NCBI GenBank assembly: GCA_937961295.1
Contig: CALGOK010000041.1
Span: 1 to 6,345 of the forward strand
Reading direction: 5' to 3'
Source: an uncultured Gemmatimonadota bacterium
GTDB lineage: Bacteria; Gemmatimonadota; Gemmatimonadetes; Gemmatimonadales; GWC2-71-9
Length of the DNA stretch: 6,345 bases
The notes below the pieces were generated by a model. It saw only the letters and a list, made by a program, of their open reading frames with translations, was not told the DNA's origin and searched no databases. The position numbers and the translations under genes were made by a program. Below are positions 5,918 through 6,345 of this stretch, in pieces (position 1 is the first letter of the stretch; every line of letters starts with the position of its first letter).

Positions 5918-6345
5918 TTGACCGGCTCCACGCAGGCCGCGGACGCGGGCGTCCCCCCCGGGGACGTCCGCGTTCGTGCGTTCCTGCCGGCCGACCGCCG
6001 CCGTTCGCGGCTCACCCCGGTCGTCTCGCTGCTCCTGCACGTCGCGGTCGTGGCGCTGCTGGTGCGGGTCGGCCTCGAGCAGGCCGAGGAGCGGGGCCGC
6101 ATCGCGGAGGCGCTGCAACAGGCCGGCGGCGGGGGGGGCGGCGGCAGCGCGGAGTACATCATGTTGCGGGCTCCGGCGGCACCGCCGCCGCCACCCGAGG
6201 TGGTCGAGGCGCCCATCGTGGTGCCCACCGTGATCCCGCCGGTCGAACCGGAGCCGGAGCTGCGGCAGGAATTCGCGGTGGCGATCCCCGACTCCGCGCC
6301 GCCGGGTGCCGGGGCGGCGGGAACTGGGGGCGGCACCGGCGGTGG
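5918..6345 (+). CDS. Second TonB-like protein, 3' end outside the window
   Basis: The frame stays open to the right edge. It encodes a basic stretch (ADRRRSRL) and one membrane anchor with the TonB-type SxxxH motif (S37, H41 in SLLLHVAVVALLV). A charged helix (EQAEERGRIAEALQQA) and a Gly7 stretch come next. A Pro/Val/Glu linker follows (APAAPPPPPEVVEAP, PPVEPEPELRQEF), and then a Gly/Thr-rich region as the window ends. This layout fits a TonB N-terminus; the C-terminal TonB domain would lie beyond the window and is not seen. The start is uncertain. TTG 5918 is the best choice, 7 bases after exbD2, with only a weak TGAG (5908-5911) before it. ATG 5828 is also in frame, but it gives an Arg/Ser-rich shadow of exbD2. 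The gene is probably cotranscribed with the motor genes and may offer a second energy transducer for other receptors. Confidence 0.75.
   Translation, partial: MTGSTQAADAGVPPGDVRVRAFLPADRRRSRLTPVVSLLLHVAVVALLVRVGLEQAEERGRIAEALQQAGGGGGGGSAEYIMLRAPAAPPPPPEVVEAPIVVPTVIPPVEPEPELRQEFAVAIPDSAPPGAGAAGTGGGTGG
5938..5972 (+). other. Overlapping, mutually exclusive hairpins at the start of the second tonB-like gene
   Basis: CGCGGACG (5938-5945) pairs over 8 bp with CGTCCGCG (5965-5972). The same bases can instead form GGACG (5941-5945) with CGTCC (5950-5954), or GTCCCC (5951-5956) with GGGGAC (5960-5965). All lie about 20-50 bases after the TTG start. No T-run follows. They could limit expression of the downstream gene relative to the exbD genes, or be chance in GC-rich DNA. 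The complementarity is direct; any role is inference. Confidence 0.35.
5953..5959 (+). repeat. C7 homopolymer in the second tonB-like gene
   Basis: Seven C in a row fall between the proposed TTG start and the membrane anchor. The count decides which upstream frame joins the anchor. With seven, the joined frame contains the TTG at 5918 and no stop, which supports the count as given. Confidence 0.6.
6131..6138 (+). repeat. G8 homopolymer within a poly-Gly stretch
   Basis: Eight G in a row sit inside a run of GGC/GGG glycine codons directly after the membrane-proximal helix of the second TonB-like protein. Homopolymers of this length can slip in replication and are also frequent sequencing-error sites. 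The surrounding G-runs on this strand could form a quadruplex. The present count keeps the frame open to the window end. Confidence 0.6.

Noticed and set aside
1..6345. CRISPR array, tRNA, rRNA, insertion sequence or phage genes
   Set aside because: No spaced repeats, cloverleaf, transposase motifs or terminal inverted repeats were seen; coding sequence fills nearly the whole window.

Overview
This is a very GC-rich bacterial window in which every supported gene is on the + strand. Gene order (tonB-exbB-exbD-exbD-tonB-like) and the N-terminus of the first TonB (MFENLIESKPKK...) resemble what I associate with Gemmatimonadota. That lineage call is an inference from family knowledge; no search was run, and another GC-rich phylum is possible.

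Left block (about 3-3421): a two-component signalling cassette with two sensor kinases and one regulator. A soluble sensor kinase, cut by the left edge (GAF-like tail, PAS, HisKA, HATPase), overlaps an OmpR-family response regulator by 4 bases. The regulator's stop codon directly abuts the start of a second, membrane-anchored sensor kinase (two membrane segments, HAMP, HisKA, HATPase). The three genes are packed as one translation-coupled operon.

Middle (3422-3542): the only long untranslated gap. It is visibly AT-richer than its surroundings and carries three consecutive 11-bp direct repeats (core TTGTCATC). This is the layout expected of an OmpR/PhoB-type operator. It sits directly in front of the next operon, so the adjacent regulator may control it. 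A small hairpin just before the next gene pairs CCTCC with that gene's GGAGG ribosome binding site.

Right block (3543-6345): a TonB energy-transduction operon: tonB, exbB, two tandem exbD genes, and a second TonB-like gene that runs off the right edge. ExbB and ExbD would form the proton-driven inner-membrane motor, and TonB would carry the force across the periplasm to outer-membrane transporters. The two ExbDs keep nearly identical N-termini and membrane helices but have diverged periplasmic domains. The second TonB-like gene has a weak TTG start, overlapping hairpins at its 5' end, and C7 and G8 homopolymers.

No tRNA, rRNA, CRISPR array, insertion sequence or convincing intrinsic terminator was seen. 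Long open frames on the minus strand are GC-driven shadows. The gene content is mostly recognisable. The points most worth attention are the two-kinase/one-regulator cassette, its candidate operator in front of the TonB operon, and the duplicated ExbD/TonB arrangement.
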